Shown here: in pieces, positions 9,356 to 19,226 of the stretch
Layout of the letters: the number at the start of each line of letters is the position of its first letter
How positions within the stretch are numbered: position 1 is the first letter of the stretch
NCBI GenBank assembly: GCA_023205875.1
Contig: CP060764.1
Location: forward strand, 496,001 to 560,000
DNA: 64,000 nucleotides
Reading direction: 5' to 3'
DNA from: Chloropicon primus
Taxonomy: Eukaryota > Chlorophyta > Chloropicophyceae > Chloropicales > Chloropicaceae
The notes under the pieces: generated by a model
What the model was told of the DNA's origin: nothing
Database searches by the model: none
The model's input: the letters and a program-made list of their open reading frames with translations, nothing else
Position numbers and translations under genes: made by a program

Positions 9356-11117
9356 ATGGTTCGCACGACGAGTGCTCTCTTGGTTGCCGCCGTGCTGGCG
9401 AGCACCTGCGTCTCGAGCGCCCGCGCTTTCAGCCTCGCGCAGGACGTAAGCTTTGTCCGAGACCAAGTCTCCCGTCGTGGTGGTTTAGGCGCTGGGCATG
9501 ACCATCACACAAGCGAGGTCGACGACGTGCCGGTGGACCGGTTGGAGTATTGGTACGATGGGCAGCTGCTGGATCACTTGAACGGCGGAGAGAATGGAGA
9601 GACTTGGAGCCAGAGGTATTTCATGAACGACACTTTTTTCGACAAGAACAAGCAGCTCGTGTTCCTCTGCGTCGGTGGGGAGGGTCCCGCGTTGCAGCCA
9701 ACCGTCGTGGTGACGGGTGGTGAGCACTGCGCGTGGATGATCAACCTGGCGGAGAAGTTCGGGGCCCTCATTGTCGCGGCGGAGCACCGCTTCTATGGCA
9801 AGAGCATGCCGAAGCCGGACTACTCGGTGGACTCCCTCCAGTATCTCAGCAGCCAGCAGGCGCAAGGCGACCTCAAGCGCTTGAGGTCGTTCGTGACGAA
9901 CACCACCGACGGCCTCGAGTCGTATGCCAAGTGGATCACCTTCGGAGGAAGCTACCCTGGCATGATGGCGGCCTGGGCGAGGATGCTCAACCCAGATCTC
10001 TTCCACGCTTCCGTCTCCAGCTCGGCGCCCGTGCAGGCCGAGCTCAACATGCAGGTGAGTACAGTAGTTCTCTTTTGAGACGGCGGGGGCGTGGACGGTG
10101 ACCTCGAACGAATTCGCTGACTCGGCGACCCTCTCCCCCTCTCTTCTTCTTTTGCCTGCTTCGTAGGGATACAACGACGTGGTGGCTTACAGCCTGACGG
10201 ACCAGAGCGTGGGAGGGTCCCTCTCCTGCTTGAAGAACGTCAAGTTGGCCTTCATGCACTTGGGCGACGTCCTGACCGGCGAGAGCCAGTCCGACATGGA
10301 GCAGCTCGCGAAGACGTACAACGTGTGCAACGTGAGCCAGATTTTCGAGGAGAGGAACCAGAAGATGTTCCTCGAGGGGTTCTGGGGCCTCTTCCCCTTG
10401 CAGTCCAACGACCCGAGCTGCGAGGGGGACTACTGCAACTACCAGAAGATTTGCGACCTGTTCGACAAGCAGGACGACCCCCGCCAGTCCCTGCTCACCC
10501 TGTTCCAGAGCCTCGGCCCCCAGGCCCCGCAGTGCTACGACATCAGCTGGAGCGAGATGATCAAGAGCATGCAGGACATCCACTCCCAGGACAGGAGCTG
10601 GATCTGGCAGACCTGCACCGAGTTCGGGTTCTACCAGACTTGCGACCCCAACACCTACTGCCCGTTCACCTCCTTTCCCCACGCGAGCGACTTGGACTCC
10701 TACTTGGACATCTGCAAGCAGGCCTACGGCATCGAGGGCTACGACGTCGCCAACGCCGTGATCGAGTCCAACCAGTTCTACAGCGGCTGGAACTGCAACG
10801 CCACCAACGTGTTCTTCGTGAACGGCGGGGTGGACCCCTGGCACGCCGCCTCGGTGCTCTTCCCCAACAACAAGGAGCAGAAGACCCTCATGGTCAAGGG
10901 GGCGAGCCACCACGCCTGGACGCACCCGCTGACAGGCCATGACCAGGAGTCGGTGACGGAGGCAAGAAAGGATATCGAGGAGATCGTCGCGAACTGGGTG
11001 GTCGGACCCGCCACGAAGGAGGACGTCGAGAGGAGGATGAGGAGAGGAGGAAGAAGATTAGGGAGGAGGAGGACGAGAGGAGGAGGATTAGGAGGAGGGA
11101 CAGGGATCGTCGTGTAG
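9356..11117 (+). CDS. Secreted serine carboxypeptidase of family S28 (Pro-Xaa carboxypeptidase/DPP2-like), two exons
   Basis: Exons 9356-10054 and 10167-11117 give 549 residues. The donor is CAG|GTGAGT and the acceptor CGTAG|GG, in phase 0. I start at the ATG at 9356, which begins a clear signal peptide of about 24 residues (VRTTSALLVAAVLASTCVSS). The nucleophile Ser lies in FGGSYPGMMAAW near residue 199, the Asp in NGGVDPWHA near 456 and the His in GASHHAWTH near 480, the S28 triad order. Many cysteines suggest disulphides and secretion or a lysosome/vacuole location. Family members cleave after proline. An Arg/Gly-rich tail of about 25 residues at the C-terminus is unusual. Confidence 0.92.
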
Positions 11118-11771
11118 AGGAAGGAGGTGGAATTCAGTTTTAGGACGTGTCTTTTTTCTCATTCCTTTGGGTGGATAATCTTTCTTAGAATTTAGAATAA
11201 TAACTTAAACTTTTTGACTTTTCTGCTGCTGCTGTGGGACCGAGGAGGGATTGGATTGGATTGGACTGCAGGGAGGACACCCAGACCGAAACGTGTTTTG
11301 GAACCCCAGGAAGAGCCGGACGACGCGAAACCAAGCAAGCCTGAACCCATCCTGATAATTGGCCGCCCCCACAACACACCACGGACAATTCCCATGCGCA
11401 TTGATCCTCACACCCTACCATCAAAAAAAACTCAACATGTTCGGAGATTTCTCCACGTCAGCTTCCTCGTGATCGCATGTGCGCCACAAATTTTCAAGTT
11501 TTTTTTTTGAATAGTAATGCTCGCCTTATTTTTTCCCCTTTTTCCCTCCTCCGATCAATCTTATCGCGTTTTTGTGCGCAAAACGTGCTGGTTAACCAGG
11601 AGCGGCCCAAGGCGCCGCGTGAAACGACGAGAGGCCAATTCACCGCCCTTCCCATTCGTGTTGTGCTTTGCTTTTGTTGGTCCGAAGCAACTCTCATTCG
11701 TTCCCACGCAAAGGCGACGACGCATTGGTCTTCAAGGCACCGCGCGGGCCGAAACGAGCAAAGCCGAAACC
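11118..11771. other. Intergenic region between S28 peptidase and GH2 genes
   Basis: An AT-rich 3' flank near 11170-11215, then no recognisable gene. An open frame continues upstream of the GH2 start to 11517, but its composition is unlike the coding part, so I treat it as leader. Confidence 0.5.
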
Positions 11772-14012
11772 ATGGTTCCTCCTTTGGCAGACCAAACGAA
11801 CGAGAGGGAGAACAAAATCGTCGTCGTGCCCTGGGCGCTCGACGACAACGACGACGAGGAGAAGTGCGAGACGTTCTCCTCGAAGTGCGCTCAATGGAGG
11901 GCCAAGGTGCACGGCCCTCCTTCCTCCCCCTCGTCGTCGTCGTCGAGCTCCTCCTCCCCCCGTCGCCGGCTGCTGACGAGGTGGGGGGAGGAGCTCGACC
12001 CGGAGGTCGGCGTCGTGCACTCCGAGTACCCCCGGCCCGCGATGGTGCGGGGCGGCGAGGAGGACTGGGTCTGCCTGAACGGGTTCTGGCAGTACGCCGT
12101 GAAGAGGATAGAGAAGGGCCAGCCGCCCAGGCAGTTTGACGGGGACATCCTCGTGCCCTTCCCCATAGAGAGCGTCCTCTCCGGCGTGGAGCGCAGGGTC
12201 ACCAAGGACGACTTCTTGTGGTACCGGAGGAAGTTCTCCCTGCCGAGGCACTACAGCAAGTCCGAGAGCAGGCTCGTCCTCCACTTCGGGGCGGTGGACT
12301 GGCAGACCATCGTGTACATCAACGGCCAGGCCGTGGGCGAGCACTCGGGGGGGTACGACCCCTTCGAGTTCGACATCACGAGGTTCCTGAACTTCTCCGG
12401 CACGGCCGAGCAGGAGGTGGTGGTGCGGGTGTACGACCCCACGGACGACGGGATCCAGCCCAGGGGCAAGCAGTGCGGGGACCCGTTCACCAGCAAGAGG
12501 GTGGTGGAGCCCCTCGGGATGTGGTACACCCCGAACAGCGGGATCTGGCAGACCGTGTGGCTGGAGTGCGTCCCCAAGGAGGCCTATATCCAGAGGATCA
12601 GGGTGATCCCCAACGTCGACGCGAACACGGTCACGGTGATGGCGAGCGTGCGGCAGGAGGTATTCAGAAGGAACCACGGCCTCTTCGTCAAGGTCCTTTG
12701 CGAGGGCGAGCTCGTGGGCTTCGCCTCGGGCTCGACCCACCACCAGGTGGAGATCAGCCTCAACGAGGGCCACAAGACCAGGCTCTGGACCCCGGAGAGC
12801 CCTTTCCTTTACGACGTGGAGGTCTACTTGCACGACTCGATCATCCCGAAGAAGTCGAACGACCACGTCGACATGGTCAGGAGCTACACCGCCATGAGGA
12901 AGGTCTCCGTGGGAACCGACGTGAACGGCGTCCAGAGGCTCAAGCTGAACAATAAGAACCTCTTCCAGTACGGGGTCCTGGACCAGGGCTGGTGGCCCGA
13001 CGGGCTCTACGCCCCGGCCTCCGAGGAGGCCCTCAAGTGGGACATCCAGATCACGAAGAGCATGGGGTTCAACATGATCAGGAAGCACGTCAAGGTGGAG
13101 AGCCAGAGGTGGTACTACCACTGCGACAGGATGGGGATGCTGGTGTGGCAGGACATGCCGAACGGGTCCAAGCCCGCCACTTGGGGGCCCAACGGGGAGC
13201 ACGACTACAGCGAGAACTCCTTGGACCCCTTGTTCGCGAAAATTTTCGAGGACGAGCTGCTGAACTGCGTGGACACGCTTTACAACCACCCCTGCATCGC
13301 GGTCTGGGTCCCGTTCAACGAGGCTTGGGGGCAGTACAACTCCGTTGAGGTCGTGAGCTGGCTGGAGCACTACGACAAGTCGAGGCTGGTGTGGCTGAGC
13401 GGGGGGAACGACTTTGGGGTGGGCGCCGCGATCGACAGGCACGTCTACCCGGAGCCCCGGATGCCCCCGTTGGACGACAAGAGGGTGTCCGTCCTGGGGG
13501 AGTTCGGGGGGCTGGGGCACGCCTTGGAGCAGCATGCCTGGGCGGTCCAATCAAACAGCCCCGTGGACTCTGGAGCCGAGGAGGAGGCCTCCTCTGAGGA
13601 TGACGCCTACGCCACCTTCGTGGAGTGGGGGTACGGCGAGTGCCCCAACCTGGACTCGCTCGCTCAGGACTACCTCGCGATGCTGGACAAGCTTCATCAG
13701 CTGGCGACGTCTGGCCTCAGCGCGGCGGTGTACACCCAGTTCAGCGACGTGGAGAGGGAATCCAATGGCCTGGTGACATACGACAGGAAGTTCATCAAGA
13801 TCGAAGTCAATCTGATGAAGCGGGCCCACAGGAGGCTGCTCTCGCGGGCCAGCACGATCTTCTCCAGGAGCCACATGGACCTCTTGGCCCTGAGCGAGGA
13901 AGCCAGGCCGGGAGTCAAGAAGTCAAGCTCGAGCCAGGACATCAAAGCAGTGAACGTGACAATGAAGCGGTCGAGCACAACGAACTACCTGAGCTGCCCG
14001 GTCTCGTCCTAA
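11772..14012 (+). CDS. Glycoside hydrolase family 2 enzyme (beta-galactosidase/glucuronidase-like)
   Basis: A 746-residue intronless protein. I chose the ATG at 11772 (context ACCATGG). An in-frame ATG at 11517 would add 85 residues of AT-rich, low-quality sequence. GH2 layout is clear: a jelly-roll sugar-binding domain (FLWYRRKFSLPRHY, then GAVDWQTIVYINGQAVGEHSGG), an immunoglobulin-like domain, then a TIM barrel (GFNMIRKHVKVE). The acid/base Glu is in PFNEAWGQ and the nucleophile Glu in SVLGEFGG. A poly-Ser stretch lies near residues 54-66. Substrate cannot be told from sequence. There is no clear signal peptide from this start. TGTAA follows the stop by about 20 bases. Confidence 0.9.
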   Translation: MVPPLADQTNERENKIVVVPWALDDNDDEEKCETFSSKCAQWRAKVHGPPSSPSSSSSSSSSPRRRLLTRWGEELDPEVGVVHSEYPRPAMVRGGEEDWVCLNGFWQYAVKRIEKGQPPRQFDGDILVPFPIESVLSGVERRVTKDDFLWYRRKFSLPRHYSKSESRLVLHFGAVDWQTIVYINGQAVGEHSGGYDPFEFDITRFLNFSGTAEQEVVVRVYDPTDDGIQPRGKQCGDPFTSKRVVEPLGMWYTPNSGIWQTVWLECVPKEAYIQRIRVIPNVDANTVTVMASVRQEVFRRNHGLFVKVLCEGELVGFASGSTHHQVEISLNEGHKTRLWTPESPFLYDVEVYLHDSIIPKKSNDHVDMVRSYTAMRKVSVGTDVNGVQRLKLNNKNLFQYGVLDQGWWPDGLYAPASEEALKWDIQITKSMGFNMIRKHVKVESQRWYYHCDRMGMLVWQDMPNGSKPATWGPNGEHDYSENSLDPLFAKIFEDELLNCVDTLYNHPCIAVWVPFNEAWGQYNSVEVVSWLEHYDKSRLVWLSGGNDFGVGAAIDRHVYPEPRMPPLDDKRVSVLGEFGGLGHALEQHAWAVQSNSPVDSGAEEEASSEDDAYATFVEWGYGECPNLDSLAQDYLAMLDKLHQLATSGLSAAVYTQFSDVERESNGLVTYDRKFIKIEVNLMKRAHRRLLSRASTIFSRSHMDLLALSEEARPGVKKSSSSQDIKAVNVTMKRSSTTNYLSCPVSS

Positions 14013-14029
14013 ATTTTTGGAGGTGACCC

Positions 14030-14034
14030 TGTAA
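14030..14034 (+). terminator. TGTAA poly(A) signal of the GH2 gene
   Basis: TGTAA, the usual chlorophyte polyadenylation signal, lies shortly after the GH2 stop codon. Confidence 0.55.
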
Positions 14035-14123
14035 AATACGGCGTGAGGGATCTCCTCCGCCAAAACCAAACGAAACGAGACCAAATACACAATTTTTTGG
14101 GAGAAAAATAAATCACCAAGCAA

Positions 14124-15395
14124 TTAAGAAGTTGCCTTTGGAGCCTTGCTCACCACAGTCTGCTCTGGAGACTCCGGCATGACCTCCTGGGCTTTCTCTT
14201 CCTTCATTTTCTGCACCTTCTTCTTGGCTAGCATTCCACGCGCCTTGCTCTGGATCTTCATCGCAGCCTCCTCTTCTTTGGTGTCAGTCTCCTGCTGAGC
14301 CTTGCTCTCTTCCGCCTTTTCGCCCAACTGGATCTCCCTCTCCTGCTGTGACTTCCTTCTCGCCATCCTCCCCCTGTGAACCGCTTGAATCCTCGTCGCG
14401 GCCTCCTCCCTCTCCTTCTTCATCTTATCTGTCGTCTTCCTAGCTTGATACCCGCGGTACTTGGACTGAACAATTGTTGCGGCCCCATCAGTCGTCATCG
14501 AGCTCTTCTTGGCTGGGGCGCTCCCGCCTGCCTCGCCGCCCTCGCCCTTGCCACCCGTGTTAATCACAACTGACTTGACTTTTTCCTTCTCCTTTTCGTC
14601 CTGCTGGGCACCTCCGCCCTCCGAGGCCGAGGTCGTGTTCTCAGCGTTTCTCAACGCCTCTGCGGTCTTGCGCAGGGTCAAGGTCAGGCTCTTCTGCTCC
14701 GTCAGCTTCCTCTGCACGGCCTTGCACTCTAAGTTCTTTGCCCTCACTTCCTTGTCCTTGTTCTCGATGTCCTGCTGGAGGCTCGCGATTTGACTGTCCC
14801 TCTCTTTGACTTTCTTGTTCGCGGCGTTCAAGCTGTGTCTAAATTTTTTGCCCTCCGTCTCTTTCGACTTGGTGAGGACCTCGACCCTATGCTCAAAGTC
14901 CCTCAGAGACCTCTCTTGCTCCTCTAGCTTTTCTTGGAGTTGCTCCTGGGTGAGAGAGTCCCCGTGGGACTTGGTCAAGGAGGCAAGCTTCTCGTTCAGG
15001 GCTGAGACTTTGTCCTTTAGCTTCAAGAGCTGCTGCTCTTGCGCCTTGACAGTCTGGGACGTCTTCGAGGCCTCCTCCTTGTACTTCTTCGCGCGGTCCC
15101 TCAGCACCCTGTTGTCCTCGATAATGGCTCTCAGCTTGGGGGGGAGGTCCGTCCCGTCCCCGGCAAATTCTTCGCCGAGCTTCGAGCGAACCGCAGGGTT
15201 CTTGGTCTGCCTCTTCCACACCTTGTTCTGCTCGTTCACCCTGTGTATCTCCTCCTTCTGCTGCTGAGCGAGGTTCTCCAGGTTCTCAATGTAGGACTGG
15301 AGCTCTTGTATCATGTGCATGCTCCTAATGGTGTTCAGATGCTGCGACTTGTAGCGCGGGGAAGCGTTCCCTTTCGTCGGGGACTCGTTCGCCAT
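14124..15395 (-). CDS. Coiled-coil protein with IQ motifs, lebercilin-like
   Basis: A 423-residue intronless protein. Residues 30-245 are coiled coil. They include MIQELQSYIENLENLAQQQ and a segment (LPPKLRAIIEDNRVLRDRAK) that resembles the lebercilin (LCA5) coiled coil. Three IQ-type calmodulin-binding motifs follow: ATIVQSKYRGYQARK, ATRIQAVHRGRMARR and AMKIQSKARGMLAKK. The tail is rich in Lys/Glu. Lebercilin acts at cilia with intraflagellar transport. That assignment is tentative because coiled coils match easily. It would fit the other microtubule-related genes in the window. Confidence 0.75.
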   Translation of the reverse strand: MANESPTKGNASPRYKSQHLNTIRSMHMIQELQSYIENLENLAQQQKEEIHRVNEQNKVWKRQTKNPAVRSKLGEEFAGDGTDLPPKLRAIIEDNRVLRDRAKKYKEEASKTSQTVKAQEQQLLKLKDKVSALNEKLASLTKSHGDSLTQEQLQEKLEEQERSLRDFEHRVEVLTKSKETEGKKFRHSLNAANKKVKERDSQIASLQQDIENKDKEVRAKNLECKAVQRKLTEQKSLTLTLRKTAEALRNAENTTSASEGGGAQQDEKEKEKVKSVVINTGGKGEGGEAGGSAPAKKSSMTTDGAATIVQSKYRGYQARKTTDKMKKEREEAATRIQAVHRGRMARRKSQQEREIQLGEKAEESKAQQETDTKEEEAAMKIQSKARGMLAKKKVQKMKEEKAQEVMPESPEQTVVSKAPKATS

Positions 15396-16358
15396 GGTGG
15401 TGACAACAACCTACTCCTCAACTTCAATCGGGTCCTGGTCCTTCAATTCCTCTCTCTCTCTCTTAAGCTCTCTCTTAAGCTCCTTTGAGTTGGCGAAAAT
15501 TGTAGTTCAGGGGAATCAGGAAGACTCCTCCTTCAATACCATCGAGCACTGTGGTTCGCAGCTCAATTCCTCCGACCACCCAAAGGGCCAACACTTCAGG
15601 TCTCAACGTTACCAAGGCACACACTCTCTGTTCGTTGCCAAGGTGGCAAACTATCACCTGTCTCCTTTGGCCCCTCTCGTTCGATGCCTCAGTTGTCCAG
15701 ACAACTCCCTCTCTCCTCTCCCTCACGAAACCCCCTCCTCCCCCCCCCCATCACCGCTTCACCAACTTCGTCCAGAGACGTCACACTTCGGGTCCCACAG
15801 CGTGGTCCCAACGTGGAGGAACTACTCCACACCCCCTTCCTGGGGTAAGGTCTTGTGTCGCAATCGTAAGCCACTGCCTTTTTTTCCTATCCTAAATAAG
15901 AAGCGTTTAGCACTTTGAGGCAAACGAACGAGGTGAAATGGTCAACTTTGCCTTGCAGAGTGCGAGCCGTGGTACACTCAACTCTCTCTCTCTCTCTCTC
16001 TCGGCCTCGCCTTGATCCTGCAAGGTGTGGGATCCATCGGAGGGAGGACGAACGTGGTCCCCCTGCCCAACCAAGCCTGGTCCGGTCTAGTCCCTTTCCT
16101 CCTAATCCTCCTCCTGTTCCAAAGATGGCACCTTGGGAGGTGTGAAACTGGCTAGGCCGCTAGGCTAGGACCCATCTTGGCCAGGAAGCAGTGTCCAGCC
16201 ACCAGAAAACGTTTCGTGGGTGTGACGTGAGGTGACGCGATACAGATAAGACAACCAGTTTGGTGGTTTGGCTGGCTGCCTGCTTGACAGGAGGACAGGG
16301 ATAATCCTGTTTCCATCACTGGTTCGGTATTGCCAGGAGCGCAAAAGCATTAGCATCA
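15396..16358. other. Divergent intergenic region between the IQ protein and the PstS-like gene
   Basis: Almost 1 kb with no gene I can support. CT-rich tracts lie near 15451-15470 and 15981-16000. I looked for a plant P1BS phosphate element (GNATATNC) near the PstS-like start and did not see one. Confidence 0.5.
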
Positions 16359-18164
16359 ATGCCGCGAACGCATTCGTATTGGGGTGTGGCCCTGTGCCTC
16401 AGCTTGGGATCCCTTCTGATCGCGAGCCAGGTGGAGGCCCAGGCCGAGAGGGTGGTCCAATTGCACGGGAGCGGAACGACGAACGTAAGTGTCTTGCTTG
16501 CGAAAAGGATTGATCAGGGGAGAGACTGACCCTCTTCTTGACGCAGCCTTCGAGATATATCTGGCAAGTCATGGACTTGCTGGAGGAGAGGACCAGGATG
16601 CCCATCAGGGCGACGTACAGAGCCGTCGGCTCGGGAACTGGCCAAGCCGAGTTCGTCGGGGACGCCAACAATGCCCACACGGCGTACAACCACTTTGGTT
16701 CTGGCGACGTCCCGATGACTGCGGACAACTACAAGAGTCTCGGTGACAACGGGAGGACTATGCTCCACGTTCCTTTCGCGCTTGGTGCAGTCTCCTTCTT
16801 TCACTCCATTCCTGGCCTTGATATGGCTCACAGGAGGCTGAACCTGACAGCGTGCTTGCTCTCCAAGGTTATGCAGAGAGAAATCACGACGTGGGATGAT
16901 CCAGGTGAGTGTGCACAAGTCTCGGTCTTTGTCGGACCTGACCAGAAGCGAAGTCTGACCCCGATTCCTGCTTCCCCCCCGTCCCTCCCTCTCTGCCCTT
17001 GATGGTGCTGCTGCAGAGATTCTCGTGGAGAACCCGAACATGCTGGAGTTCTCCCCTGACGTCGCGGGGAAGGACATCAAAGTAGTCCACCGGGCGCTGG
17101 GGAGCAGCTCCACCAGCGGGGCCACGCACTACCTTCACGACGCCTGCCCCACGGATTGGAAGCTGGGCTACGGCAAGACGGTCGCCTGGCCGGCGGGCAC
17201 GGTCTCCGCCCAGGGTTCCGGGGGGGTCGCGTCCTACCTTTCCTCCAACGAGTACGCCATCTCCTACGTCGACTCGGGGTTTGGGCACTCTGCGAACCTG
17301 AAGGAGATCCAGTTGCAGAACAAGGCCGGGGTTTTCCTGAACAGTCTTGAGGCGAACATCTCAAGCATTGCGGCGGAGGCCCTGAAGGAGAACATCCTGC
17401 CCTCGACCCCGGACGCGGACTGGAGCGCGGTGAATCTCTACAACCTGGACGGCGCCGACACTTGGCCGATCACCTCGTTCAGTTACTTTTACATCGACAG
17501 GGACGTCACGTCCTTGGGCGAGAGCGGCGCCCTCCTCAAGGCCTTCCTGGAGTTCGTCATGTCGGAGGCTGGCCAGGGGATGCTGTCCGAGTTCGGGTTC
17601 TCCCCGCTTCCCGCGGACCTGCTGGCGTACAACGAGGAGACCCTCGGCAACGTGCTGACTGTCGACCCGGCGGCCGCGCAGTGGCTCTTGGAGACCAAGG
17701 CCAAGACCCAGAAGTACCTCGGGGCGGGGAGCTACGTGCTGAGCGAGAAGAGGAGGAGCTACGGGGAGTACCAGCGCACGGTCTTCGCCTCCCAGCTCGC
17801 CAGCTTGGAGTTCACGATGGACGGGATGATGAAGGACCACGCTCAGCTGGTCGCCCACAACGAGAGCCTCGCCGCCCTGGAGAAGGAGCTGGAGGCGAGG
17901 AAGCAGGAGGACGGGGAGATGGCGACGTCGCTGGCCGTGCTCAGGGAGCAAGTGCTGAAACACACGCATTCGAAGCTGGAGGGCGGCGCCGAGTTGAACG
18001 AGGTCAGGGACGTGGCCATCGCTGGGATTTGCCTGACCTTCCTGGTGGTCTTCCCCCTTGCCGTGTTCAACCTGGTGTCCATCAGGAGGATCAAGGCCCT
18101 GAACGGGCTCGTGCTGGAGCGCAACGTGGGCATGACCAAGCTCGAGGGAGCCGGGCAGGTGTAA
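16359..18164 (+). CDS. Membrane-anchored PstS-like phosphate-binding protein, three exons
   Basis: Exons 16359-16484, 16547-16904 and 17017-18164 give 543 residues. The introns have GTAAGT and GTGAGT donors and GCAG acceptors. A signal peptide of about 27 residues (VALCLSLGSLLIASQVEA) precedes a periplasmic-type phosphate-binding fold. Ligand loops match PstS: LHGSGTTN at the mature N-terminus, VGSGTGQAEF, and SSSTSGATHYL at the third loop. A coiled coil at about 430-490 leads to one transmembrane helix near 507-529 (IAGICLTFLVVFPLAVF) and a short tail. The protein would hold the binding domain outside the cell or in a lumen. No ABC permease is nearby. Exact ligand and partner are unknown. 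Confidence 0.88.
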
Positions 18165-18258
18165 ACGACGGCGGATTGCGATTGATTGATTGACCAGAGT
18201 GGATGATTAGCTGTGTCTTCTTCCAGTAGTACCCTTGCCCTTGCCCTTCCCTCCCTTC

Positions 18259-18294
<36 letters not shown>

Positions 18295-18313
18295 GTTCTG
18301 TTTGCCTCTCTCC

Positions 18314-18619
18314 TCAGCCGTGCCCGCAGAGCTCCTGGGCCTTGACGTGCATCGAGTGGTAGAAGGTGCGGATGCACTCCCTCGAGGGAGCCCTCAGGGC
18401 CCTCGACAGCTTGTCCATCTGCGCGTCCGTGGGGTACGGCTCGAGCTTGTACGCCTCGCAAAGCTTGCCCTTGGCCGCTTCGGACGCGGTCGCGTACCAG
18501 CGGCCCGCGTTGGCCTCCTCGCTCCCCGCCAGGGTGAGGCGCAAGACCTCCGAAGCGGAGAAGGACCGCACGCACAGTCCGTCGCTCGAGAGGACCCCAG
18601 ACCCCGACCTTGTCGCCAT
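18314..18619 (-). CDS. Small protein with a degenerate homeodomain
   Basis: A 101-residue protein beginning MATRSGSGVLSSDG. Residues about 42-98 resemble the last two helices of a homeodomain (KGKLCEAYKLEPYPTDAQMD, then KLSRALRAPSRECIRTFYHS). Against the usual helix-3 core WFQNRR, this reads FYHSMH. The invariant Trp is Phe, the DNA-contacting Asn is Ser and the following Arg is His, so normal DNA contact is doubtful. An upstream in-frame ATG exists, but the added residues look non-coding. It faces away from a full homeodomain gene 600 bases away. It could be a dominant-negative-like partner, a diverged HD, or a helix bundle only resembling one. Confidence 0.6.
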   Translation of the reverse strand: MATRSGSGVLSSDGLCVRSFSASEVLRLTLAGSEEANAGRWYATASEAAKGKLCEAYKLEPYPTDAQMDKLSRALRAPSRECIRTFYHSMHVKAQELCGHG

Positions 18620-19226
18620 CCCGCCCTTTCTCTCGTGCGCGCTTTTGCTTTCGCTTCTTTCGAAAGTCCGACAGAGGAAGAGAGGCGTCAGAAGTGGAGC
18701 CGAGAGAACGAACGAACGAAGGAGGGAGGGAGGGGAGGAGCACACACGCACTCAACGATGATTGTCCTGTCCACTCTTTGCCCGACAGCCTTTTTTCTTT
18801 CTTTTTTTTTGAGCGCACAGTGAGCGAGGCTCGAGCGTTACGTTTAACCAAAAAGTGTAACGCCTGACAAACCTTGTTTCTTTTCTTTGCACGGATAGAA
18901 CGACTCCACGCTTAATGCGTGTTTTGTAATGCGTCTCGCTGTGGAGCAGTGATACTACGAGAGCAGTGGTCACGTCTCCAACCCCACCGCACTCTTTTTG
19001 TTCGTCGTCTTATCATCAACGCGAGCACCGCGACGACGCGCAAGGAGGACGAAGACGCCCAAGGGGGGGTTGTTGCTTCGTTGCCGGCATCGCGCAAGGT
19101 TAGACCGAGACCGAGACTTCCTGCCTTGTACGGGGCGTCGTACGCTCGTGCGCGTTGCGTGTTGTGTATCTCGTCTCTCTCGCTCTCTTTGCTTGTTTCG
19201 TTCCTTCGGAACGGGACTCGGGGAAG
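18620..19226. other. Divergent intergenic region between the two homeodomain genes
   Basis: A weak CTTTCGAAAG-type motif lies at 18650-18666, about 30 bases upstream of the small homeodomain gene. GA-rich runs (18713-18740) and a T-run near 18790-18810 follow. No further gene is seen. Confidence 0.5.
18650..18666 (+). promoter_or_regulatory. CTTTCGAAAG-type motif, weak copy near the small homeodomain gene
   Basis: Reads TTCGCTTCTTTCGAAAG, about 30 bases upstream of the small homeodomain start codon. Only the core matches well. Confidence 0.35.

Noticed and set aside
11517-11771. An in-frame ATG 255 bases upstream of the chosen GH2 start
   Set aside because: The added 85 residues are AT-rich with irregular codons and no clear signal peptide, while the ATG at 11772 has a better context. 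The longer form is not excluded.
11694-13550. A 618-codon open frame on the minus strand opposite the GH2 gene
   Set aside because: It is the antisense shadow of a GC-rich coding sequence, with composition driven by the sense codons and no domain.
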